Shown here: positions 1 through 5,952 of the stretch, piece by piece | How positions within the stretch are numbered: the stretch's first letter is position 1 | How the letters are laid out: each line of letters starts with the position of its first letter | Source of the DNA: a virus | IMG/VR virus record: IMGVR_UViG_3300030333_002288 | Location: 1-42,503 of that record | Length of the DNA: 42,503 nucleotides | Reading direction: 5' to 3' (one strand) | Notes under the pieces: generated by a model | What the model saw: the letters and a program-made list of their open reading frames with translations, nothing else | The model's database searches: none | What the model was told of the DNA's origin: nothing | Translations under genes and position numbers: made by a program

Positions 1-924
1 GATGCCAACGACACGCTGCAAGAACTAGGAAGTCATGCAGTTAATGAAGCGATTAAAGCTGCTAAAGAATTACGGCCTGATGGAATTAAATCTGCTTCGG
101 CCTATGCGGGGATAGTCAACAAACCACCTGATCGAAAAGCTACTAATTGTGCTTTTGGATTCTGGAATGACAAGACTCCTTTTTACGATAATCAACTCAT
201 CGTATTAATAGCGGGGTCAGGAATTGGTAAGACAACCTTTGCAAGGGCGTTGGCATTACATGACATCGAACGACGTATCAAAGTCGGGTGGATTGGCCTT
301 GAAGAAACAGCCGAAGAAGCGGTCTTTCGTTTCGTTGGTCAAGCAGCAGGGATTCAAATCCATGCCAGAGAAAACTATGCAGGGCTAACTGATGAGCAAG
401 TTCAAAACATTGCCCAAGCTGACAAGTTTGTTACTGGCTCTGGATACCTTGAGTTATTTGATCACTTTGGATCACTTGATGAAAAGGTCATCCTCCAGCG
501 GATGAATTACATGGTCAGAAGTCTTGGCTGCCAACACATTTACTTAGATCATTTAACGATCTTAGGAAGTGGATTAGCACAAGACACAAGACAGTTAGAC
601 GCTCTCGTTACAAAGATTAGAAGCTTTATTGCGGCTACTAAATGCACAGTATTCGCTATTAGTCATCTCAATCGCTCTTCTTCTGGAGAGAACTTTGAGA
701 ACGGAGCTGCCCCAGAGCTGCACAACATAAGGAACTCACATTCAATCGTCCAACTTGCAGACACGATATGGGCTTTAAACAGATCGAGGGGATCAAACCT
801 CACTCATTCCAAATGTCTGAAAAATCGAATGCTAGGCCGCTGTGGTTATGCAGGCTCTTTCGAGTTCGACGAAACAACTCAACAACTAGCTCACAAATGG
901 CACGACCAGGACACCCAGTTCTGA
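1..924 (+). CDS. Replicative DNA helicase (T7 gp4-type helicase domain), 5' end outside window
   Basis: RecA-like ring helicase that unwinds the fork during phage DNA replication. The reading frame is open from base 1, so the start and any primase domain lie outside the window. Within the visible 307 residues, a Walker A motif (GSGIGKTT) lies at about residues 72-79, an EE pair follows in GLEET, a Walker B-like segment (IYLDHLTIL) sits near 180, and the DnaB/gp4 segment AISHLNR follows near 220. This order is that of the SF4 helicase domain of T7 gp4 and DnaB. The gene leads a tightly packed rightward series ending in the exonuclease. T7 has DNA polymerase between gp4 and gp6; here only small genes intervene. 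Family assignment is firm; whether a primase is fused cannot be seen. Confidence 0.93.
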   Translation, partial: DANDTLQELGSHAVNEAIKAAKELRPDGIKSASAYAGIVNKPPDRKATNCAFGFWNDKTPFYDNQLIVLIAGSGIGKTTFARALALHDIERRIKVGWIGLEETAEEAVFRFVGQAAGIQIHARENYAGLTDEQVQNIAQADKFVTGSGYLELFDHFGSLDEKVILQRMNYMVRSLGCQHIYLDHLTILGSGLAQDTRQLDALVTKIRSFIAATKCTVFAISHLNRSSSGENFENGAAPELHNIRNSHSIVQLADTIWALNRSRGSNLTHSKCLKNRMLGRCGYAGSFEFDETTQQLAHKWHDQDTQF

Positions 925-1145
925 ACTGGAATCAGCTCAATCGAGCCCAAGCAGTATTCATCTTTTTCCGAGCATCACATTGGAAACAAGCAATGGTTAC
1001 TGAACTTTATCCAACCTCATGCACCGTTATCTACCAAGAAAATGACAGAGACCACTCCACAAGAATCGTTGACCTCGAAAACATCCGTAGCGTCAGAGAA
1101 ATTGACCGAGAGCCAACTGATTCTGGTGAAAGCTCTGAAGTATAA
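897..1145 (+). CDS. Small hypothetical protein, 82 aa
   Basis: Unrecognised 82-residue protein beginning MARPGHPVLNW. An upstream extension of this frame would lie inside the helicase gene, so the ATG at 897, overlapping the helicase end by 28 bases, is the better start. The middle (VTELYPTSCTVIYQEN) alternates hydrophobic residues as in a small beta barrel, and the tail is acidic (REPTDSGESSEV). Chained overlaps with both neighbours suggest translational coupling in the replication operon. No function is assigned. The next gene overlaps it by 104 bases if that gene starts at 1042, so one of the two starts may be wrong. Confidence 0.6.
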   Translation: MARPGHPVLNWNQLNRAQAVFIFFRASHWKQAMVTELYPTSCTVIYQENDRDHSTRIVDLENIRSVREIDREPTDSGESSEV

Positions 1146-1254
1146 GGCTTCTGAAAATTATCGCGAAGCTCATGTGGCTAAAAATTCGACTGCTTCTTTT
1201 TGGCATGACGGCTATATCACAGCCCTTAATCATGTCTTGGATGCTTACGGATGA
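1042..1254 (+). CDS. Small hypothetical protein, up to 70 aa
   Basis: Unrecognised. The first half is Ser/Thr-rich and overlaps the previous gene in another frame. The second half (KYKASENYREAHVAKN, then FWHDGYITALNHVLDAYG) looks like two amphipathic helices and is the convincing part. A GTG at 1126 would give a 42-residue product covering only that half and is a reasonable alternative start. The stop overlaps the next start as ATGA, typical of the compact replication operon. Confidence 0.55.
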   Translation: MTETTPQESLTSKTSVASEKLTESQLILVKALKYKASENYREAHVAKNSTASFWHDGYITALNHVLDAYG

Positions 1255-1472
1255 ACACCATGATTAAAGAACAACTTGGCCTCCGAATGGAAAGACCTTT
1301 CATTGCAATCCTCAGAGTATGGGCTACTGCAAACAGAATGGAAGATGAAAAGAATGAATGGGAAGATCGAGAACTAATTGAAATTGCTAAGAAAGCAAAC
1401 TTTAAAAGTACAACTGTTAGCGGGTTAGCAGCCGAAATATTGGAAGACGGTATTCGCCAAAGACTCCGATGA
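1251..1472 (+). CDS. Small hypothetical protein, 73 aa
   Basis: Unrecognised 73-residue protein coupled by ATGA overlaps to genes on both sides. It is largely helical, with a central acidic/basic segment (MEDEKNEWEDRELIEIAKKAN) and a C-terminal helix (VSGLAAEILEDGIRQRL) that recalls a small helix-turn-helix or ribbon-helix-helix fold. That resemblance is too weak to call DNA binding. Its position between helicase and exonuclease suggests an accessory role in replication or host takeover. Confidence 0.65.
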   Translation: MNTMIKEQLGLRMERPFIAILRVWATANRMEDEKNEWEDRELIEIAKKANFKSTTVSGLAAEILEDGIRQRLR

Positions 1473-1567
1473 ATACTGCTGAAAAAATCGCTCATGCAGA
1501 AGAGCGAATACGTCAACTCAAACTCTTAATCAAACATTGGAAAAAACATGAAAAAAGTTTTCTATGA
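1469..1567 (+). CDS. Very small helical protein, 32 aa
   Basis: A 32-codon frame with ATGA overlap to the previous stop and a 20-base overlap with the exonuclease start. The peptide is one charged amphipathic helix (AEKIAHAEERIRQLKLL, then IKHWKKHEK) with heptad-like spacing. It exactly fills the otherwise vacant space before the exonuclease, which argues for a real coupled gene. Function unknown. Confidence 0.55.
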   Translation: MNTAEKIAHAEERIRQLKLLIKHWKKHEKSFL

Positions 1568-2327
1568 CATCGAGCCTGATGCTTATCGGGCCATGACCTC
1601 CGCAGAATATGAGTGCGAGTGGAGTCCAGAAATATGGACTTATCAAACAAACCTAGACGAAGCTAAACATGCCGTTATCGCAGAGATTGATCGCGTCCAA
1701 AAACAATGCCCTGAACACGAAATACTCCTGGCCCTGGGCGACGCCAGTAACTTTAGGTACGGTGTCTATTCCAATTACAAATCAAACAGACGTAAGTTTA
1801 GAAAGCCAGCAGGGTATTCAATATTACGGCAATGGCTACGTGACACATTTGAAGTCATCTCGCTTCCATTAGCTGAAGCAGATGATGTTGTAGGAATCCT
1901 TGCTGATGAACAAAACGAAGATGTTATTTATTCCAGAGATAAAGATCTAAAAACTATTCCAGGTAATCATTTAAACGCTGAAGGCAAGATTGAAAAGATT
2001 CAACAATTTGATGCAGATCACGCCTTTTATCGAACGATTTTAACGGGCGATGCTACTGATGGATTCCCTGGATTAAGAGGTTTTGGCAAGGTAACTGCAA
2101 CTAAATTGCTTGATGGATGCACAAGTGAATTAGCTATGTGGGAGAAGGTTAGAGGAGCCTATTTGAAAGCAAGCGCTAAAGACCCAGAAACACCAGAGGT
2201 ACTTTCTCAAGCTAGATGCGCGAGGATCTTAAGACCAGGAGAATATGATTTTACGGCTGAGAAACCAATTGAGTGGCAACCACCAACGTCTATCGAAGGC
2301 GTTTTTATTCCTACATACCACGACTAA
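1548..2327 (+). CDS. 5'-3' exonuclease (T7 gp6 / FEN-like)
   Basis: Flap/5'-3' exonuclease that removes RNA primers, degrades host DNA and makes 3' overhangs for recombination. The 259-residue protein has the metal-binding acidic residues of the FEN fold in order: MKKVFYDIEPD at the N terminus, GDASNFRYGVYSNYK near 66-80, the signature AEADDVVG near 107-114, YSRDKDLKT near 127-135, and TGDATDGFPGLRGFGKVTA, the helix-hairpin-helix segment, near 163-181. Length is close to T7 gp6 (300 aa). It follows the helicase at the position gp6 takes relative to gp4 in T7, but without gp5 polymerase between them. Confidence 0.92.
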   Translation: MKKVFYDIEPDAYRAMTSAEYECEWSPEIWTYQTNLDEAKHAVIAEIDRVQKQCPEHEILLALGDASNFRYGVYSNYKSNRRKFRKPAGYSILRQWLRDTFEVISLPLAEADDVVGILADEQNEDVIYSRDKDLKTIPGNHLNAEGKIEKIQQFDADHAFYRTILTGDATDGFPGLRGFGKVTATKLLDGCTSELAMWEKVRGAYLKASAKDPETPEVLSQARCARILRPGEYDFTAEKPIEWQPPTSIEGVFIPTYHD

Positions 2328-2329
2328 CC

Positions 2330-2545
2330 ATGCCAGCAACTCCAAGATTCGCGATCGGTGATTCTGTAAACAAGAAAAGAACTTCTGGGATGTATACAGA
2401 AATTGGCCCTGCCGTTGGAGAAATTATCGAGATGAGGGTTAAACACGACAAAAGAGGACGTCCAGGTTATTACTGCACAGTCCGCTGGAAAAAAGATCTG
2501 AGGACGAGTGAGCATGCCCAGCACATGCTTACACCAGCTCCATGA
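2330..2545 (+). CDS. Small hypothetical protein, SH3-like, 71 aa
   Basis: Start chosen at the ATG two bases after the exonuclease stop, giving MPATPRFAIGDSV. A longer version starting inside the exonuclease is less likely. The sequence pattern (F.IGDSVN, then GEIIEMRV, then YYCTVRWKKD) is that of a small SH3/KOW-like beta barrel, as in many phage accessory proteins. The partner is unknown. It is the last gene of the replication series; a host-type promoter begins just after it. Confidence 0.7.
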   Translation: MPATPRFAIGDSVNKKRTSGMYTEIGPAVGEIIEMRVKHDKRGRPGYYCTVRWKKDLRTSEHAQHMLTPAP

Positions 2546-2549
2546 GCAA

Positions 2550-2577
2550 TTGAGGGGTGTTTATATCTACATATAAT
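2550..2577 (+). promoter_or_regulatory. Host-type sigma70 promoter for the secreted-protein cassette
   Basis: TTGAGG at 2550-2555 and a perfect TATAAT at 2572-2577, separated by 16 bases, lie in the only gap of this rightward arm within the first 5 kb. The predicted start is near 2584, 31 bases before the membrane-protein gene at 2615. A phage-type motif lies just downstream (2593-2607), so the cassette may be transcribed by both host and phage polymerases. Confidence 0.65.
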
Positions 2578-2592
2578 GCTTAAAATAACATC

Positions 2593-2607
2593 AACGTCCC
2601 TGTAGAC
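2593..2607 (+). promoter_or_regulatory. Candidate phage-RNAP promoter, copy A
   Basis: AACGTCCCTGTAGAC, a member of the recurrent 15-base family (C at position 3, G-T-A at 10-12, A at 14). It is 7 bases before the ATG at 2615 and on the same strand. Thirteen of 15 bases match the copy near 5.9 kb. Confidence 0.5.
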
Positions 2608-2614
2608 CTCGCTT

Positions 2615-3013
2615 ATGGCTGACAAAGACCAAACTCAAAGCATAGAAGTAAAGGACGAAGATGATATACCTGAGTATCAAGATATGATCCTATTTTATTT
2701 ATCAAATGGGGTCAAAACGCTAGTGTTGGTCTGGAGTCTCAGTATTCTGAGCTTGGCGTACATCTCTTTTCCACCAGTAATAAAAATAGGAAATATAGAA
2801 TTTGAAATGCCTGATCAACGACCTGATACCAGTTTTGCGAGCGCGATGTTAGGCACAGTCCTGACAAGTTATGGACTGAATGTATCGAAGGGTGCAACGG
2901 CTAAAAAGAAAAACGGCGAAGGTGGAGGAGGTAACACGCACACTATTCTTGTTAAATATCCTCCAACTGAGGTGCAAGTTGTTACTAAAAAACCTGATTC
3001 AAATAACGCATGA
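2615..3013 (+). CDS. Membrane protein, possible holin, 132 aa
   Basis: After an acidic N terminus (about residues 1-25), residues 33-52 form a clear transmembrane helix (VKTLVLVWSLSILSLAYISF). A second weakly hydrophobic segment (SFASAMLGTVLTSYGLNV) lies near 73-90, followed by a Gly/Lys-rich tail. This topology and size fit a holin or an inner-membrane anchor protein, but no holin family motif is certain. It is first in a four-gene rightward cassette whose other three products carry signal peptides, and its stop overlaps the next start (ATGA). From memory, similar proteins occur in marine T4-like cyanophages. Confidence 0.75.
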   Translation: MADKDQTQSIEVKDEDDIPEYQDMILFYLSNGVKTLVLVWSLSILSLAYISFPPVIKIGNIEFEMPDQRPDTSFASAMLGTVLTSYGLNVSKGATAKKKNGEGGGGNTHTILVKYPPTEVQVVTKKPDSNNA

Positions 3014-3504
3014 AAAAGCTATTTCTTCTTTTGCTATTAGCAGCTCCAGCTAATGCCGATATTTATCACACCATTTCCAAGTCAACAGCTTTAAAGGTTA
3101 ATGCTGGTGCAACTCAGACGACCAGGCTGGGGACAAGTTATTCGGTAAGCGGATCAGGTGTGGATACAAGCTACACGCCGTCAGGAGGAAGTGCTGTTAG
3201 TGATGGCATTGGTTCTTTGACTATTAGTTCAGGAGTTGGTGCCATTCCATCGTTAACAGTAACACAAAAAACTGCTGGAAATTCTTTTACTTTTTCACAA
3301 AATTTCCGACAAGGAGATGCCCTAAGTACCTCTGCGCCAACAGTAGGAACAGTTGGCAACTTCTCAGAGCAGACCTCGACTCTCGCAGGTTCGGCTGGGT
3401 CGTTGGCAGGCACAATTACTGATACTGGTATTACATTAACAGCAGGAAATTCTGGGACAGAGGCCGTTGGTCAAATTATTAATGAACTCCGAATCGTGGA
3501 TTAA
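3010..3504 (+). CDS. Secreted Ser/Thr/Gly-rich protein with signal peptide, 164 aa
   Basis: Begins with a textbook signal peptide (MKKLFLLLLLAAPANA, cleavage after about residue 16). The mature part is rich in Ser, Thr, Gly and Ala and predicted all-beta, with segments such as TRLGTSYSVSGSGVD, ISSGVGAIPSL, FTFSQNFRQGDAL and GSAGSLAGTIT. It has no cysteines. The pattern resembles, from memory, a family of exported proteins encoded together in T4-like marine cyanophages; function unknown. It should reach the periplasm or outer surface through Sec. It overlaps both neighbours, consistent with coupled translation. Confidence 0.82.
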   Translation: MKKLFLLLLLAAPANADIYHTISKSTALKVNAGATQTTRLGTSYSVSGSGVDTSYTPSGGSAVSDGIGSLTISSGVGAIPSLTVTQKTAGNSFTFSQNFRQGDALSTSAPTVGTVGNFSEQTSTLAGSAGSLAGTITDTGITLTAGNSGTEAVGQIINELRIVD

Positions 3505-3922
3505 ATTTGCTTTTTTATTTATTACTTTTGCCCCACAAGTTAGGGCAGAAAAGATAGTGCCAAACTTCCAACAGGGAGTTTTAAATAATCACACCGAAAC
3601 TAAAACAATTTTAAAACGGGATTTAACCATTTTTGAATTTAGGAATGGTTATGAATTTACTGTTGGCGGTTCTGGAATTAAGCCATCAACAAATAATATT
3701 GCACCTTCAGGGTTTGTTAAAACGCCTGGAACAGTTTCAGGAACAGCTACAACTTACGTCATGCCAGATCTCTCAACCAAGCCTCAGTACTCAATAGTTA
3801 ACGAAGGCGCAGCCTTTAGTTACTACGAAACACTAGAAACTCCAGGGATTAAATCTATGACAAAAATAATAGAAGAACAAACCATAGAAAGTATCTCAGA
3901 TAGTACGAGTACTTTTCAATGA
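3482..3922 (+). CDS. Secreted beta-rich protein with signal peptide, 146 aa
   Basis: The ATG at 3482 is preferred because it puts a signal peptide (KFAFLFITFAPQVRA, cleavage near residue 22) at the N terminus; an earlier in-frame ATG at 3467 adds five residues. The mature part begins near EKIVPNFQQGVLNN and includes FEFRNGYEFTVGGSGI, STKPQYSIVNEGAAFSYYE and a C terminus ending ESISDSTSTFQ. From memory, these segments match an exported protein family of T4-like cyanophages encoded next to the preceding family. No catalytic motif is visible. It overlaps the previous gene by 23 bases and the next by 4. Confidence 0.8.
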   Translation: MNSESWIKFAFLFITFAPQVRAEKIVPNFQQGVLNNHTETKTILKRDLTIFEFRNGYEFTVGGSGIKPSTNNIAPSGFVKTPGTVSGTATTYVMPDLSTKPQYSIVNEGAAFSYYETLETPGIKSMTKIIEEQTIESISDSTSTFQ

Positions 3923-4599
3923 AAAATATATATTTAGCTCTTTTATTTATTACTTTGCCTGTTAAATCCTTCGCACAAAGTATTAACACATCATCCCAAT
4001 CAACGGGGTCAGTTGTTAACCAAGCAGTACAAGTTGTACCTTCGAGGCAGTTCCAATATCAACTTGGGGCAAATCAAGTTTGCCAAGGAATGACATTAAA
4101 TATATCGCCATTCCTCAGTCATACCAATAGCTTTGGGTCGCCTTATCAGCCCTATTATTCTAGACCTATCTATTCAACGAAAGATATAGAGGGGGCATTT
4201 GATGATAATAATAATCCTATTGGAGATGGCGAACCAGATGAACCCACAAAGATAATTAGAACAGAACAAGTAAGAACAGGGATGCAAGAATCGAACACAA
4301 GTTTAAACGGGGGTATAACCGCCACGCTGTCCATACCGTTAAGTTTTAGATACCAGAAGCTTTGCCGCAAAGGATTAGAAAGACAAGTCGAAATGTATGA
4401 AGCTTCTTTAGCATCATCAAGACTTACTTATGAGCTTCAGAGATTGGCTACCTGTGGTAAGAGAATTAGAGAAGGTACTATTTTTGTTGGAGAAATGGCA
4501 AAGATTTGTGCAGATGTAAAAGTAGTTTCGCCTCCTAATGTTGAACATACTCACGCTATTTCTTCCGATCTCTCTGTAACTTCCGACGCTCAAAAGTAG
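3919..4599 (+). CDS. Secreted protein with signal peptide and helical C-terminal part, 226 aa
   Basis: Signal peptide MKNIYLALLFITLPVKSFA (cleavage near residue 19), then a beta-rich half (YQLGANQVCQGMTLNISPF, TATLSIPLSFRYQKLC) and a helical segment (ERQVEMYEASLASSRLTYEL) ending near MAKICADVKVV. Four cysteines lie in the mature part (CQGM, KLCRKG, LATCGK, KICADV), so periplasmic disulfides are plausible. The combination recalls, from memory, another member of the exported cluster of T4-like cyanophages. The outer-membrane-like strand pattern is suggestive only. Its last 44 bases overlap the end of the opposing gene. Confidence 0.8.
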   Translation: MKNIYLALLFITLPVKSFAQSINTSSQSTGSVVNQAVQVVPSRQFQYQLGANQVCQGMTLNISPFLSHTNSFGSPYQPYYSRPIYSTKDIEGAFDDNNNPIGDGEPDEPTKIIRTEQVRTGMQESNTSLNGGITATLSIPLSFRYQKLCRKGLERQVEMYEASLASSRLTYELQRLATCGKRIREGTIFVGEMAKICADVKVVSPPNVEHTHAISSDLSVTSDAQK

Positions 4600-5182
4600 A
4601 TAAAACTTTTTGTTTTTTACCAATCATTTTTTTAACTTTAGCTATTAATTTTTTAAATATAGGCTTCAAAGCTTTAGTTAAAATAGGCGTGATTGTAGCG
4701 GCGGTTGTAGCCACAACAGTTATTCCGAATGTTGTTGATGCAACTGAGGCACTAGGGAGGTACTTGTCTGCAATATTAGTTGGCCCCCATATCTCAAAGC
4801 ACTTATCCCCGACCAGCTCGAACCCGATTACCTTCTCTTTTGCCTTTGCATTTCTTATATCCCCTAACCGATACTGTTGATCTTTCGCAGGACATTCAAT
4901 TTCTATGTCTCCTGTGTCAACTAAACCTGTATCTACATCTGTATTATTATTCTTGTTTTTTTGTGATTTTGTTTCGTCGTCAGGGGGTGTAGGGGTAGGA
5001 GGTTTTTTTAAAGTTTGCATTTTTATAGGGTTATATCTCATCGGTTCAAAGAACGGAAAGATAAAATCAAACCCTGGCTTTTCTACATTTAATTCTCTTG
5101 TTATCTGACGAGTAGTAGGAAGACTATTTATTTTTGGTATTCCAACTTTCTCTACTTCTATCTTTTCAATCTTCACTAGCAA
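4556..5182 (-). CDS. Membrane-anchored protein with Pro-rich linker and basic tail, 208 aa
   Basis: Unrecognised. Residues 1-60 are mixed and followed by a proline/acidic linker (KKPPTPTPPDDETK, about 60-73). A compact region with two cysteines (IECPAKDQQYRLGDIRN, then VGDKCFEIWGP) comes next, then one hydrophobic segment (TTFGITVVATTAATITPIL, about 150-168) and a strongly basic tail (KKLIAKVKKMIGKKQK). Most of the protein probably lies on the far side of the membrane from the basic tail. It is last of three leftward membrane-protein genes. It collides with the secreted cassette, its end overlapping the opposing gene by 44 bases. Confidence 0.75.
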   Translation of the reverse strand: MLVKIEKIEVEKVGIPKINSLPTTRQITRELNVEKPGFDFIFPFFEPMRYNPIKMQTLKKPPTPTPPDDETKSQKNKNNNTDVDTGLVDTGDIEIECPAKDQQYRLGDIRNAKAKEKVIGFELVGDKCFEIWGPTNIADKYLPSASVASTTFGITVVATTAATITPILTKALKPIFKKLIAKVKKMIGKKQKVLSTFERRKLQRDRKK

Positions 5183-5691
5183 TCTACGAAGTCGCCACCT
5201 ATCTCTTTCCCTAATTCGCCCGCCTTTTTGGTGGCTAATGCGCTGGCAATCCAGCCCACCACAGGTATCCCAGACAAAGTACTAGCTGCTGGAGTGGCAG
5301 TAACCAATGAGGTTCCAACTATCTCTCCTTGTGATTCTGCGCTGCCTTTATTCTTTATACATTGGAGATAGCTGGCTGCTAACTCTGCATCTCCTCCAGG
5401 TCGATGGGCAACATATTCTTTTCTTACATAGTCAGTCTTACCATTCCATTTTGTTTTCTCAGAAGAGAATAAAGTTGTCTTAGGTTGGTGCATGTTATGT
5501 GTAACTACTACCTCTAAATCCCCAGACTCAGATCGGTTGTATCGCAGTTGACTTGCGCTATCTCTAGATGTGGCTAATCGCGCTAAATCTGGTATGCCAT
5601 CTTTACTAGAATTAGATAGCAAAGTTAAGGACATCAAGTTACTAGAAATCAATCCTATTCCTAGTAGGCCAGGTAAAAAATATTCTTTCAT
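5176..5691 (-). CDS. Membrane/secreted hypothetical protein, 171 aa
   Basis: An N-terminal hydrophobic stretch (FLPGLLGIGLISSNLMSLTLL, about residues 5-25) looks like an uncleaved signal anchor. A second hydrophobic segment (TLSGIPVVGWIASALA) near 138-153 is followed by a short tail ending in Cys (GGDFVDC). The middle is soluble (NRSESGDLEVVVTHNMH). Unrecognised. Overlaps of 7 bases downstream and 1 base upstream (stop/start TAATG) place it in one unit with its neighbours. Confidence 0.75.
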   Translation of the reverse strand: MKEYFLPGLLGIGLISSNLMSLTLLSNSSKDGIPDLARLATSRDSASQLRYNRSESGDLEVVVTHNMHQPKTTLFSSEKTKWNGKTDYVRKEYVAHRPGGDAELAASYLQCIKNKGSAESQGEIVGTSLVTATPAASTLSGIPVVGWIASALATKKAGELGKEIGGDFVDC

Positions 5692-5894
5692 TACTTAAAT
5701 GGCAGCGCTGGCCCAGTAGCACTAGGCATTTTGATTTGATGTTGAATAACATCAATCATTTGATCTTGAAGAGTTGAAAGTATATGGTTTGTAAATTCAA
5801 CTCGTTTCATGTATATATATCCTCCTCCTGTTACGACCATTAAGGACATAACAAACGATGCTACTGACATAGCATTACAAATTTTTTGCAGCAT
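5691..5894 (-). CDS. Small single-span membrane protein, 67 aa
   Basis: MLQKICNAMSVASFVMSLMV begins a single transmembrane helix (about residues 8-28), followed by an amphipathic helix (FTNHILSTLQDQMIDVIQHQ) and a short tail ending TGPALPFK. From memory, small proteins of this architecture, including a TGPALPF-like end, are common in T4-like marine cyanophages; function unknown. It is first of three leftward membrane-protein genes after the tail fibre, and a phage-type promoter motif lies immediately upstream. Confidence 0.75.
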   Translation of the reverse strand: MLQKICNAMSVASFVMSLMVVTGGGYIYMKRVEFTNHILSTLQDQMIDVIQHQIKMPSATGPALPFK

Positions 5895-5898
5895 TAAA

Positions 5899-5916
5899 CT
5901 TTACGACCCTGTAGAC
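5899..5916. promoter_or_regulatory. Candidate phage-RNAP promoter, copy B (reads on both strands)
   Basis: On the minus strand, 5913-5899 reads TACAGGGTCGTAAAG, ending 4 bases before the ATG at 5894. On the plus strand, 5902-5916 reads TACGACCCTGTAGAC, nearly identical to copy A. The element is partly self-complementary, so its direction is ambiguous. Plus-strand use would make RNA antisense to the 3' end of the tail fibre gene. Confidence 0.45.
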
Positions 5917-5952
5917 ATAGCCTAGCTCTTATTTATATCTATGCAATTCTTG

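Noticed and set aside
1226-1516. Minus-strand 96-codon frame
   Set aside because: Antisense to three tightly coupled plus-strand genes; no ribosome site and no promoter on that strand.
2313-2322. TACCACGAC before the ATG at 2330 as another copy of the early control element
   Set aside because: It ends in T rather than CC, is inside exonuclease coding sequence (YHD) and has no hairpin before it.
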